Assembly (NCBI GenBank): GCA_964546015.1
Contig: CAZJHO010000007.1
Coordinates: forward strand, 1-64,000
Length of the DNA: 64,000 nucleotides
From: JAFGVL01 sp964546015
Lineage (GTDB): Bacteria; Bacteroidota; Bacteroidia; Bacteroidales; Paludibacteraceae
Reading direction: 5' to 3'
Both the position numbers and the translations under genes were made by a program. Below are positions 25,488-33,408 of the stretch, piece after piece; the stretch's first letter is position 1, and each line of letters opens with the position of its first letter. The notes beneath the pieces were generated by a model, which did no database searches, was not told the origin of the DNA, and saw nothing but the letters and a program-made list of their open reading frames with translations.

Positions 25488-25556
25488 TACTTTGGATTTT
25501 AAGATTCAAAGTAAAGGTGTTTCAATAGGCTTGTGTTTTAAGGTTAATTTTGATTG

Positions 25557-25564
25557 CAAATATA
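25557..25564 (-). promoter_or_regulatory. Promoter -7 box for the sigma factor gene
   Basis: Minus-strand TATATTTG matches TAnnTTTG, about 70 bases upstream of the ATG at 25487. No TTG at the -33 distance. An alternative box closer to the gene was not found. Confidence 0.45.
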
Positions 25565-25622
25565 TAAAAGTTTTGTTTTATAGAATCGTTTTAAAGTAAA
25601 AATTACTGTTCATAAATATATT

Positions 25623-28568
25623 TTATTTCGTAATTGCCTGATAAATAACATCTTCAATCTTATTTCGGATATTCATTTCTTGTAGTTTACGATTCCAAAC
25701 AACCGGATTTATGCGATTAGAGAGGAAAATATAAATAATTTCTTCTTTAGGATCGCTCCATGCACAGGTACCTGTAAATCCGGTATGACCAAACATACTC
25801 CGACCATATTGAGTAGGTGTTTGAGGCACTTCTCTACGATCGAAGCCCAGACCACGATTCCCGATTTCGGTTTTGTAATTAGTGAAAAGAGCACAAGTAG
25901 CCGGAGTCAGGTATTGTTCCCCTCCATAAGAACCTCCATTCAAAAGCATTTGAAAATAGATTGCTAAATCGCCTGCATTGCCAAACAGTCCTGCATGTCC
26001 GGAAACACCTCCAACGAAAGCCGCATTTTCATCATGAACAAAGCCTTGTAAAAGTTGTTTGCGTAAAAAATTATCTTCTTCGGTAGGAGTAATAATTGTT
26101 TTTTCAAATCGATTACGAGGATTGAAACTGATATTATTTGCACCTAACTTTTTGTATAAATCAATGGTAAAACTTTCTAAGCTTTGTTCTGATATCAATT
26201 CGGATAATTGTTGCAATAATATAAAATTCAAGTCGCTGTAAACATAGTTTTTTTCTTTCGCCACTGGTGTTTCGCGTACTTTCTCCCAAATCATTGATTT
26301 AAATCTTGTTGAAATAAACATACTGTCAGCTATCTGAAGTGGATGTTCATTGTCGGGAACTTTGGTAATTAATCCTTTTTTATAATGATAATTTTTGTTC
26401 CCATATAAAGTTTTATTTATTTGTATAGAAAAAGTGCTGTCTTTTTTTGTTGAAGTAAGTTTATTATTTACACTTTTCATATTAATAGCTTCTTCATAAA
26501 GAGGAATTGAAGCTGGCAATCCGGATCTATGTAATAGTAAATCACGCCAATTGATTTCTTTTTTATCACGCTGACGAAACTCGGAGAAATATGAACTAAC
26601 CGGCTCGTCCAATTCAATTTTTTCTTGATCATAAAGTTTCATTACCATTGGCAATGTTGCTGCAACTTTGGTGAGCGAAGCCAAATCATATAAATCGGTA
26701 TTTTTCACTTCTACCTGATTATTATACTCGTGATACCCGAATGACTTTTGATAAACGATAGCCCCGCGCCGTGCCACTAAAACTTGGCAACCCGGCATGA
26801 CGCCTTGAGCTATAGCATCCGTTGCTATTGAATCTATACGCTGTAAAACAGATGAATTCAACCCAACCATTTCGGGAAATGAATATTCTAAACGAGATTT
26901 TACAATGCGAATAGATGTTTCTTTCGGAAAAATATCCGGTAAAGTAATAGGAAGCTTCCCTTCAATCGAAATAGCACCAAAAATACCATGAGCACAGGCT
27001 TTTTGAATAAAAATACTACTTTCATATGCTAGCACACAAGCTGTAGATACAGCTATCGAATTTTTAAAATCAGGAAGTTTGTAAGGCGAAATGAAATATG
27101 CTTGCACTGCATTCCGGTTTTTTGACAAAACGGTTAAAACACTGTCCGGAAATTGTGGCTCGTACACAGCAAATATAACCGTATTGTATTTATCTAATTC
27201 TTTACTTATAGAAGAAATTGCACTACTGCTTGTAGAGGGAAGAATTGTATAAAGTTGCATGGATGCATAATGTGACAGGTTTTTTACAAATTCACCCGAG
27301 GCGCTATTTTCTCCAATATTGACAAGAGCAACCTTATTCGCTACATCTTTTATAGGAAGAATATTTTTTTCATTTTTAATCAGTGTAATACTTTGCTGTG
27401 CCAATTTTTCCTGTAAAACCAACGCTTCTTTCGAATTTACTCGTTCTTCTATGTTATCTATGTTGATGGGTGAAGGCTTTGTTTGTAAGCCGTACATATA
27501 TTTGTAACGAAGAATTTTTCTTACTTTTTCATTGATAGCAGTTTTGGAAATTTGTCGCTTTTTTATCGCTGTTTTTACACTTTGAATTTCTTTTACCAAA
27601 TTATCTACATCCAAAATAATATCGTTTCCTGCTAATAGCGCTTTTACAGATATATTCGGGATACCTGATACAGCTTTCATTCGCATTCCATCAGTAATTA
27701 CAAGCCCTTGAAAACCAAGTTCCTTTTGAAGTAATTCTTTTGTTATTTTAGGAGAAAGAGAGGCTGGCGTATTAGTAGAATCTATTGCCGGAACGGCTAA
27801 ATGTCCGACCATAATTCCATCAATACCTCTATTTATCAAATACTTAAACGGATATAAATCAATGCTGTCTAACTGTGCACGATCATGTTTCACGACAGCA
27901 AGTTCTATATGAGAATCTTGCTCCGTATCGCCATGCCCGGGAAAATGCTTACCAACAGCCATTATCCCCTTGCTTTTTAATCCTGCCGTAAACAACGCTG
28001 CCTTATGTGCAATTTCTTTAGGATCTTCACCGAATGACCGCGAATTGATAACCGGATTGTTCAAGTTAAGATTTACATCCAATACAGGATCAAAGTCAAT
28101 ATGAATGCCCATTTCGTTACACTGACGACCGATTTCTACACCCAAATCATAAATCAATTGCTCGTCTTGTATTGCCGAAAGGGTTGTTTTGCGAGGATAA
28201 CGCAAAGCATCAGTCAGGCGCATATTCAGTCCGAACTCGCCATCCATAGTGATAAAAAGAGGTATTCCGGCTGTTTCTTGTGCCAAATTTGTCAAAGCAG
28301 CTTGCTCTTTGATTGTTCCTTTCCAGAAAAGTAGTCCGCCTACTTTTTGTTCTTTGACGGCTTGAAGCAAGTCTTTTTGGTTTTTGGCATTATCTGTCGC
28401 CGAAATGGTGTAAATAAACAACTGTCCGATTTTTTCGTCCAAAGTCATTTTCTTCAATACAGAATCAACCCAATGCTCACAAGCAATGCTATCAGGGGTA
28501 ATAGCATTTATTTTGCCTTGAAAAAGGAAAAAGAAAAAAAGTAAAGAAAAGATTTTATAACGAGTCAT
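25623..28568 (-). CDS. GH3 glycosidase fused to a class C-type serine hydrolase
   Basis: Secreted 981-residue two-enzyme protein; the start at 28568 places the signal peptide (MTRYKIFSLLFFFFLFQGKINA) first. Residues about 30-360 form a NagZ-like GH3 domain with KHFPGHGDTEQDSH at 207-220 and the likely nucleophile Asp293 (ITDGMRM). A GH3 C-terminal-like domain follows to about 560. Residues about 575-981 form a beta-lactamase/PBP4-type hydrolase with SLTK (Ser631, Lys634), YSD (Tyr777) and an HTG motif near the end. GH3 domains of this type remove beta-N-acetylglucosamine; with a D-Ala or ester-type hydrolase, peptidoglycan fragment processing is plausible but unproven. Overlaps the meaB end by 14 bases. 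Confidence 0.92.
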   Translation of the reverse strand: MTRYKIFSLLFFFFLFQGKINAITPDSIACEHWVDSVLKKMTLDEKIGQLFIYTISATDNAKNQKDLLQAVKEQKVGGLLFWKGTIKEQAALTNLAQETAGIPLFITMDGEFGLNMRLTDALRYPRKTTLSAIQDEQLIYDLGVEIGRQCNEMGIHIDFDPVLDVNLNLNNPVINSRSFGEDPKEIAHKAALFTAGLKSKGIMAVGKHFPGHGDTEQDSHIELAVVKHDRAQLDSIDLYPFKYLINRGIDGIMVGHLAVPAIDSTNTPASLSPKITKELLQKELGFQGLVITDGMRMKAVSGIPNISVKALLAGNDIILDVDNLVKEIQSVKTAIKKRQISKTAINEKVRKILRYKYMYGLQTKPSPINIDNIEERVNSKEALVLQEKLAQQSITLIKNEKNILPIKDVANKVALVNIGENSASGEFVKNLSHYASMQLYTILPSTSSSAISSISKELDKYNTVIFAVYEPQFPDSVLTVLSKNRNAVQAYFISPYKLPDFKNSIAVSTACVLAYESSIFIQKACAHGIFGAISIEGKLPITLPDIFPKETSIRIVKSRLEYSFPEMVGLNSSVLQRIDSIATDAIAQGVMPGCQVLVARRGAIVYQKSFGYHEYNNQVEVKNTDLYDLASLTKVAATLPMVMKLYDQEKIELDEPVSSYFSEFRQRDKKEINWRDLLLHRSGLPASIPLYEEAINMKSVNNKLTSTKKDSTFSIQINKTLYGNKNYHYKKGLITKVPDNEHPLQIADSMFISTRFKSMIWEKVRETPVAKEKNYVYSDLNFILLQQLSELISEQSLESFTIDLYKKLGANNISFNPRNRFEKTIITPTEEDNFLRKQLLQGFVHDENAAFVGGVSGHAGLFGNAGDLAIYFQMLLNGGSYGGEQYLTPATCALFTNYKTEIGNRGLGFDRREVPQTPTQYGRSMFGHTGFTGTCAWSDPKEEIIYIFLSNRINPVVWNRKLQEMNIRNKIEDVIYQAITK

Positions 28569-29667
28569 CAGTATTTGTTTGATTGTTAAAATAATAATCC
28601 AGCAACTCTTTCGCCGCAACAAACGAACTAACTTCATTATTCATGATTTGCTTTTCTTTTTCAGCAAGCATTTGTTCGATGGTTGAGTTGTTATAAAAAT
28701 GGGACTTTAATCGTTCGTTGATTGTTTCGTACATCCAATAGCGATTCTGCTCGTGGCGTTTGTATTCAAAATATTCATTATTACGGGTAAAATCAATATA
28801 GTTTTGAATCATTTTCCAGATTTCATCAATGCCTGTTTTTTCAATTGCGGAGCATGTAAACACTTCCGGTTTCCATCCGGATTCGGGCTTAGGAAATAGT
28901 TGTAACGCATTGGCAAATTGAGTTCGGGCTACTTTAGATTTTTCAATATTATTGCCATCGGATTTATTAATGGCAATGCCATCAGCCATTTCCATAATGC
29001 CGCGTTTTATTCCTTGTAGCTCGTCACCGGTTCCTGCTAATTGAATTAACAAGAAAAAATCAACCATCGAATGTGCTGCTATTTCAGATTGCCCGACACC
29101 TACTGTTTCGATAAAAATAGTATCGAAACCGGCAGCTTCACACAGGATAATTGTTTCGCGCGTTTTTCGTGCTACACCGCCCAAAGAGCCTGCCGATGGC
29201 GAAGGGCGAATAAATACTTTCGGGTTTACGGATAGTTCTTCCATACGGGTTTTATCGCCCAAAATGCTTCCTTTGCTTCGTTCGCTGCTGGGATCTATGG
29301 CAAGAACGGCTAATTTCCGATGATTATCGTTTATAATGTGCATCCCAAGCGTTTCGATAAACGAACTTTTGCCTGCACCCGGCACTCCTGTAATTCCTAC
29401 ACGAATAGATTTTCCGGCATATGGAAGACATTTTTCGATAATTTCTTGCGCCAACTGTTGATGTGCCGGTTTAGAACTTTCAATTAAAGTTACGGCTTGG
29501 CTTAGAACCGTAATATTACCCTTAAGAATTCCTTCTAAATATTCTGTACTCGTAAATTGCTTGCGTGCAGTTCGTTTGGAAAGGTAAGGATTAATGACAG
29601 GAGGCTGTTCTATGCCCTTATTCACATTTAGCCCTAAAAATTTATCGTCATTTTCTATATGTTTCAT
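28555..29667 (-). CDS. meaB: Methylmalonyl-CoA mutase-associated GTPase MeaB
   Basis: G3E-family GTPase that guards the B12 cofactor of methylmalonyl-CoA mutase (also called ArgK). 370 residues with P-loop GVPGAGKS at 94-101, AIDPSSERSKGSILGDKTRM, ETVGVGQSE and AINKSDG. The mutase genes are not in the window. The protein has a ~35-residue N-terminal extension before the usual start region, common in Bacteroidota. It overlaps the downstream GH3-hydrolase gene by 14 bases, although the two functions are not obviously related. Confidence 0.93.
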   Translation of the reverse strand: MKHIENDDKFLGLNVNKGIEQPPVINPYLSKRTARKQFTSTEYLEGILKGNITVLSQAVTLIESSKPAHQQLAQEIIEKCLPYAGKSIRVGITGVPGAGKSSFIETLGMHIINDNHRKLAVLAIDPSSERSKGSILGDKTRMEELSVNPKVFIRPSPSAGSLGGVARKTRETIILCEAAGFDTIFIETVGVGQSEIAAHSMVDFFLLIQLAGTGDELQGIKRGIMEMADGIAINKSDGNNIEKSKVARTQFANALQLFPKPESGWKPEVFTCSAIEKTGIDEIWKMIQNYIDFTRNNEYFEYKRHEQNRYWMYETINERLKSHFYNNSTIEQMLAEKEKQIMNNEVSSFVAAKELLDYYFNNQTNTDDSL

Positions 29668-29687
29668 GGCATACCGTATAGTTTTTA

Positions 29688-29695
29688 CAAAAGTA
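29688..29695 (-). promoter_or_regulatory. Promoter -7 box for meaB
   Basis: Minus-strand TACTTTTG matches the -7 consensus, 20 bases before the meaB ATG. It abuts the T-run of the preceding terminator, so promoter and terminator share bases. Confidence 0.5.
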
Positions 29696-29724
29696 AAAAA
29701 AAGAGAGCATTATAATTGCTCTCC
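29695..29724 (-). terminator. Terminator overlapping the DUF1573 stop codon
   Basis: Arms gagagca (29703-29709) and tgctctc (29718-29724) around ttataatt; on the minus strand a run of eight T follows. The stop codon (29710-29712) lies inside the loop, so the hairpin uses coding sequence of the final residues. Confidence 0.75.
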
Positions 29725-30468
29725 TTCAATTTTATTTCTTGCGTTTTCAAACTCCGGTATTTTTGCATGTATCTTTATGGTTGTTTCTATTCTTTCTTTT
29801 CTTTTTTGTTTAAAATATACTTTTATCTCATCATTGATTTCGTTATTTTTCATCTTAGCCGGATTAAGCAATAACTCGATATTCCCTTTCTCGCCAGGGG
29901 TGAGTGTTACCGATTCCACTTTCAAATATTTGGGTAGTTTGGCAAATTTTAAAGTTACTTCTTCGGATAGAGAATTAAATACTCCGAATTTGATAGCTTT
30001 TTGCTCTTTTTTATTTACTACCCTGAAATCAACATTATTCTCTTGTAATTTTACTCCTCCGAAATCAAAAGGATATGTTTTTTCTACAACTTGTCCACGA
30101 GGGGTAACAATCCCTTTTATAGTGAGCGTTTTATTTCCTGCATTGCTCATTATAGTTATCGTTTTTTCAAAATATCCCGGGCGAGAATTTGTCGAATATG
30201 TTACTTTAACTGTTCCTTGTTTTTTAGGAAGAACAGGTTCTTTTGTCCAATGAGGAGTAGTACACCCACAAGATACCTGCACATTGGAAAGCAATAGGTT
30301 TTCTTTTCCTGTATTTTTAAATTTGAATTCGTAAGAAATACTGCCCAACTCTTCAGGAATAGTCCCAAAATCGTATTCCAACTGTTCGAATGTAATTTCA
30401 GGAGCTTTAGCAAATAAATTTACTCCTATTAGGAATAATGCTGATAAAAAAGCAAGTTTTGATTTCAT
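29710..30468 (-). CDS. Secreted DUF1573 protein, 252 aa
   Basis: Exported protein with a signal peptide (MKSKLAFLSALFLIGVNLFAKA) and an N-terminal DUF1573 immunoglobulin-like domain: FEQLEYDFGTIPEELGSISYEFKFKN, then the conserved VSCGCTTPHWTKEP and STNSRPGYFEKTITI. A second, weaker domain of similar type follows from about 120 to 235. Function of DUF1573 is unknown; the paired Cys in SCGCTTP are a family hallmark and may bind metal or form a disulfide. It is a longer paralogue of the next upstream gene, with a terminator between them, so each has its own transcript or read-through is partial. Confidence 0.88.
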   Translation of the reverse strand: MKSKLAFLSALFLIGVNLFAKAPEITFEQLEYDFGTIPEELGSISYEFKFKNTGKENLLLSNVQVSCGCTTPHWTKEPVLPKKQGTVKVTYSTNSRPGYFEKTITIMSNAGNKTLTIKGIVTPRGQVVEKTYPFDFGGVKLQENNVDFRVVNKKEQKAIKFGVFNSLSEEVTLKFAKLPKYLKVESVTLTPGEKGNIELLLNPAKMKNNEINDEIKVYFKQKRKERIETTIKIHAKIPEFENARNKIEGEQL

Positions 30469-30491
30469 TCTTTCGATAAATTTTACAAAAA

Positions 30492-30538
30492 CAAAAATGA
30501 GGAATTGTAACAGTTGGCGACTAACAAATCCTCATTTT
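30492..30538 (-). terminator. Terminator between the two DUF1573 genes
   Basis: Arms aaaatgagga (30494-30503) and tcctcatttt (30529-30538) pair perfectly and can extend inward with one bulge (attgt/acaaat). On the minus strand the 3' side runs into TTTTTGTTTTTG. It ends the 129-residue DUF1573 gene. Confidence 0.75.
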
Positions 30539-30559
30539 AATAGAAAATTCGACTAAAAT

Positions 30560-30949
30560 TTACTCGGTTTTTTTCTTAGTAACTTCTCCTTTAATAGCAA
30601 GGATTACTTTTCCGGATTCAGTATTATTGGAAACGGTAATTGTTTTGTTAAACATTCCCGGACGACCTGATGTGCTGTAAGTTACAGTAATAGCACCTTT
30701 TCCTCCCGGAGTAATAGGTTCGCGAGTCCACTTAGGAGTTGTACAACCACAAGATGCACTTACATTAGTGATTAACAAATCAGCATCGCCGGTGTTTGTA
30801 AATTCAAACACATGAGTGATTGACCCTGCTTCTTCAGCAACCACACCAAAATCATGCGAAGTTTGGTCGAAAGCAATCACCGGTTTTTGAGCAAAAGCTA
30901 TTACTGAAAACAATAGTGCAACAACACTTAATAAAATTTTGTTTTTCAT
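30560..30949 (-). CDS. Secreted DUF1573 protein, 129 aa
   Basis: Small exported protein consisting of a signal peptide (ending VIAFAQ) and one DUF1573 domain: AFDQTSHDFGVVAEEAGSITHVFEFTN, VSASCGCTTPKWTREP, STSGRPGMFNKTITVSN and a final ALKGEV-like strand. It is clearly a paralogue of the downstream 252-residue gene; the shared SCGCTTPxWTxEP motif and order of strands indicate tandem duplication. Likely periplasmic; function unknown. Confidence 0.9.
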   Translation of the reverse strand: MKNKILLSVVALLFSVIAFAQKPVIAFDQTSHDFGVVAEEAGSITHVFEFTNTGDADLLITNVSASCGCTTPKWTREPITPGGKGAITVTYSTSGRPGMFNKTITVSNNTESGKVILAIKGEVTKKKTE

Positions 30950-31012
30950 AAAAATGTAAATTTTGAAATTAATAGTTAAGTTTCTGTTATGCCCATTTCA
31001 AATTAAGCGATG

Positions 31013-31020
31013 CAAATTTA
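31013..31020 (-). promoter_or_regulatory. Promoter -7 box for the 129-aa DUF1573 gene
   Basis: Minus-strand TAAATTTG fits TAnnTTTG; it implies a leader of about 57 bases before the ATG at 30949. The CA that follows on the transcript is typical for a start region. Confidence 0.5.
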
Positions 31021-31105
31021 TATGTTTTTTATTAAGAACGATTTTCTTTTAACAGAAAAATTTTGCATCAACAGGGGTTTGCAAGAATCATGCCAAAAAC
31101 ACGAC

Positions 31106-31459
31106 TTATTTCATTGTATTGACTGTAGTAGGCGCATTGTTTAAGCAACCACCTTTTTTAAGAGCACAATTTTCTCCAATAGGCGATGCATAATAGCCTG
31201 CATTTTTAAACGCAGCAGTAAGTGTAGCAATATTAGTTTCACTATCGTCATACTCTACGATAACGGAGCCTTTTTTTGCACTTGCTTTTACCGAGTGTAC
31301 TCCTTTTTGCGATTTAATAATCTTTTCAATTTTTTTCTCGTTTTGACTGTCTGTTACCATTACATTAAATGATACCGAACTTTTTCCGGCGAATAATCCT
31401 ATTGTAAAGAAAAAATAAAGCAAAAAGCTTACTATTACGCGTCTTGTATTCATAGTCAT
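31106..31459 (-). CDS. Exported HMA-like protein lacking the CXXC site
   Basis: A 117-residue protein with a signal peptide (TRRVIVSFLLYFFFTIGLFAG) and a heavy-metal-associated (ferredoxin-like) domain at about 28-92: FNVMVTDSQNEKKIEKIIKSQKGVHSVKASAKKGSVIVEYDD. Canonical HMA domains carry MxCxxC at the first loop; here that loop has no Cys. Two Cys occur instead near the C-terminus (NCALKKGGC, residues 98 and 105). Metal binding by those is possible but unproven. The ATG at 31459 was chosen; the ATG at 31453 is equally possible and the GTG frame start lies inside the promoter. Confidence 0.8.
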   Translation of the reverse strand: MTMNTRRVIVSFLLYFFFTIGLFAGKSSVSFNVMVTDSQNEKKIEKIIKSQKGVHSVKASAKKGSVIVEYDDSETNIATLTAAFKNAGYYASPIGENCALKKGGCLNNAPTTVNTMK

Positions 31460-31478
31460 GAATTTTAAAAACAAGTTA

Positions 31479-31486
31479 CAAATGTA
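31479..31486 (-). promoter_or_regulatory. Promoter -7 box for the HMA-like gene
   Basis: Minus-strand TACATTTG followed by TAAC matches the consensus, 20 bases upstream of the ATG at 31459, and sits after the terminator of the upstream gene. Confidence 0.6.
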
Positions 31487-31536
31487 CACTTTTTACGAAA
31501 ATAATATATTTGCCAAATAAAATTTATCTAAATCAA

Positions 31537-31568
31537 AAAAAGAGAATGCTCTCTGACATTCTCTTTTT
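31537..31568. terminator. Terminator after the tryptophanase-family gene
   Basis: Perfect 12-bp stem: 31537-31548 (aaaaagagaatg) with 31557-31568 (cattctcttttt), eight-base loop. On the minus strand the T-run TTTTTTTGATT follows. It ends the gene at 31589 and isolates the HMA-like gene. Confidence 0.85.
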
Positions 31569-31588
31569 CTATGCTAACTTGTTAATAT

Positions 31589-33040
31589 TTATAAGCTATC
31601 ACCAAAATCAGCTTTGAATTTTGCCATGAGTTTTTCGGGCCAATCCGAAGTTGGTTCTAATTTTCCCATAAAGAAACGAAGTACGGCAGGTTCATAAGTA
31701 AAACGAAGACCGCCAATCAATTCGCGGTTATCGTACAACCATTTCAAGCGGTCAATCACATATTTCACTTGCGAAAGCGTGAACACACGGCGAGGCACAG
31801 CCAAACGAAGTAATTCCATATCAGCCAAAGGTTCATTGCCATTCTCATCGCGTTGGTTCGAAATAGTACCACGCTCCATACCGCGCACTCCTGATATCAG
31901 GAAAAATGCTGCAGCTAAAGCTCCAGCCGGATATTCGCGTTGAGGAATGTGTTTACAAAATTCCATTGCGTTTACATGCGCACCGAGTACACCCGGAGGT
32001 GTTATCATTGGAATACCCAATTTAGAAGCTTCTTCTACAATGTATTTAATAAAAGATGGACTTTGGGAAATCATAGTTTCATCCAAAGTTTCGTACAAAC
32101 CGATAGCCATAGCCTCAATTTCGCGGGTAGAGATACCTCCGTAAGTTAAAAATCCTTCGAATAACGGAACTAATGTTTCCAGTTCAAGGTAGATAACTCT
32201 GTCGTTAGTACAAATACCTCCTCCACGAGACGAACTTAGTTTGCGGGCAGAAAAATAAACAATATCGGCAAAATCGGTCATTGTAAGAATGATTTCTGCT
32301 ATTGATTTGTCTTTAAATTCTTCTTCTCGTTGTTTTACAAGATACGCATTTTCTCCTAAAAGGCTCGCATCAAGCACTAAACGGATACCGTATTTATTGG
32401 CAACTGCACGCACATCACGAAGATTTTGAACAGAAAACGGTTGCCCGCCAATCAAGTTAGTCGAAGCCTCCATACGAATGTATGGAATGTTCTCTTTTCC
32501 TTTCTCTTTAATAAATGCGTCTAAAGCTTCTATATTCATATTTCCTTTAAACGGATGCGATGATTTTAATTCATAAGCTTCAGGATAAAGCAATTCGACA
32601 ATTTGACCACCATATTCTGTAATATGAGCCAAAGCAGTTGTAAAGTGATAATTCATAGGAACAAAACTTCCTTTTTTGATATAAGCCTTACCTAAAATGT
32701 TTTCAGCCGCACGACCTTGGTGAGTAGGCAAATAATATTTTTTTCCTAATACATCTTCGACGGCTTTTTGCAGACGATAGAAACTTTGTGAACCGGCGTA
32801 AGCATCGTCTGCATGCATCATAGCCGAAAGCTGATTATCACTCATAGCATTAGTTCCGCTATCGGTAAGCATATCGAGAAATACATCGGTAGTGCTTAAT
32901 TGAAAAGTATTGTAACCACCTTCGTTAAGCGCTTCTAAACGACGATCAATGGGAACTAAATGTAATTTTTGAACAATACGCACTTTGTGCAATTCTAACG
33001 GAATTTCTTCTCCTGAATAAAATTTGACTTGTGAACTCAT
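31589..33040 (-). CDS. Tryptophanase / tyrosine phenol-lyase family beta-eliminating lyase
   Basis: PLP enzyme of 483 residues; family members split tryptophan to indole or tyrosine to phenol, with pyruvate and ammonia. Conserved: LTDSGTNAMSD, DDAYAGS with Tyr81, PTHQGRAAEN and FSARKLSSSRGGG, where Lys267 is the likely PLP lysine. Pocket positions resemble enterobacterial tyrosine phenol-lyase: FTT with Thr134 (Asp in tryptophanase), MERG with Arg390 (Val in tryptophanase) and LRFF near the C-terminus (Phe where tryptophanase has His). Yet the usual PLP-contacting Arg in D-A/S-x-R is Leu227 and the residue before the PLP Lys is Arg266. Annotation pipelines would probably call it tnaA; I leave the substrate open. 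Confidence 0.85.
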   Translation of the reverse strand: MSSQVKFYSGEEIPLELHKVRIVQKLHLVPIDRRLEALNEGGYNTFQLSTTDVFLDMLTDSGTNAMSDNQLSAMMHADDAYAGSQSFYRLQKAVEDVLGKKYYLPTHQGRAAENILGKAYIKKGSFVPMNYHFTTALAHITEYGGQIVELLYPEAYELKSSHPFKGNMNIEALDAFIKEKGKENIPYIRMEASTNLIGGQPFSVQNLRDVRAVANKYGIRLVLDASLLGENAYLVKQREEEFKDKSIAEIILTMTDFADIVYFSARKLSSSRGGGICTNDRVIYLELETLVPLFEGFLTYGGISTREIEAMAIGLYETLDETMISQSPSFIKYIVEEASKLGIPMITPPGVLGAHVNAMEFCKHIPQREYPAGALAAAFFLISGVRGMERGTISNQRDENGNEPLADMELLRLAVPRRVFTLSQVKYVIDRLKWLYDNRELIGGLRFTYEPAVLRFFMGKLEPTSDWPEKLMAKFKADFGDSL

Positions 33041-33408
33041 TTATATTTAATATTTTTAAAAATCAGGTCGCTAAAGTACATAAAAAATTGGATTTCGATA
33101 TATTATTAATTTGAAAAAGTATTTTTACTGTCGTTTTTTGCATTTTATGTAATAAATCAATGTTTTTGATAAAAATTAATATGTTTTTAAACATTTGATT
33201 TTGAAATACTAAATATTCTATTCACCTTAAATTAACTTACAAAAGTGGTGCTAAGTCCACAGAAAAATAGGTGAATTAATAATCAAGTTATCAGATTTTT
33301 TCGTTAACATAAAAAGATAGAAATATTTTATAACTTTTTTTATTATTCATGTAGAACCAATATTTCATATCTTTGCGCATCATTTAAACTTTGATATTTC
33401 AATATTTT
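33041..33408. other. Divergent intergenic region with a nested stem element
   Basis: This 368-base AT-rich region separates the tryptophanase-family gene (minus) and dapB (plus). It holds no credible ORF. It has a palindromic pair atgttt/aaacat at 33181-33194, and a nested structure at 33220-33276: outer arms attcacct (33220-33227) and aggtgaat (33269-33276) enclosing an inner stem gtgg/ccac (33245-33248/33257-33260). A near-match minus box TACTTTAG lies about 25-35 bases upstream of the lyase gene. The dapB promoter box is listed separately. Confidence 0.5.
33368..33375 (+). promoter_or_regulatory. Promoter -7 box for dapB
   Basis: TATCTTTG followed by CGCATC is an exact match to the consensus, 34 bases before the dapB ATG at 33409. 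Confidence 0.6.

Noticed and set aside
29594..30253. 219-codon open frame on the plus strand
   Set aside because: It runs antisense across the meaB start, the spacer and the DUF1573 gene, has no family-like sequence and no promoter; it is a shadow frame.
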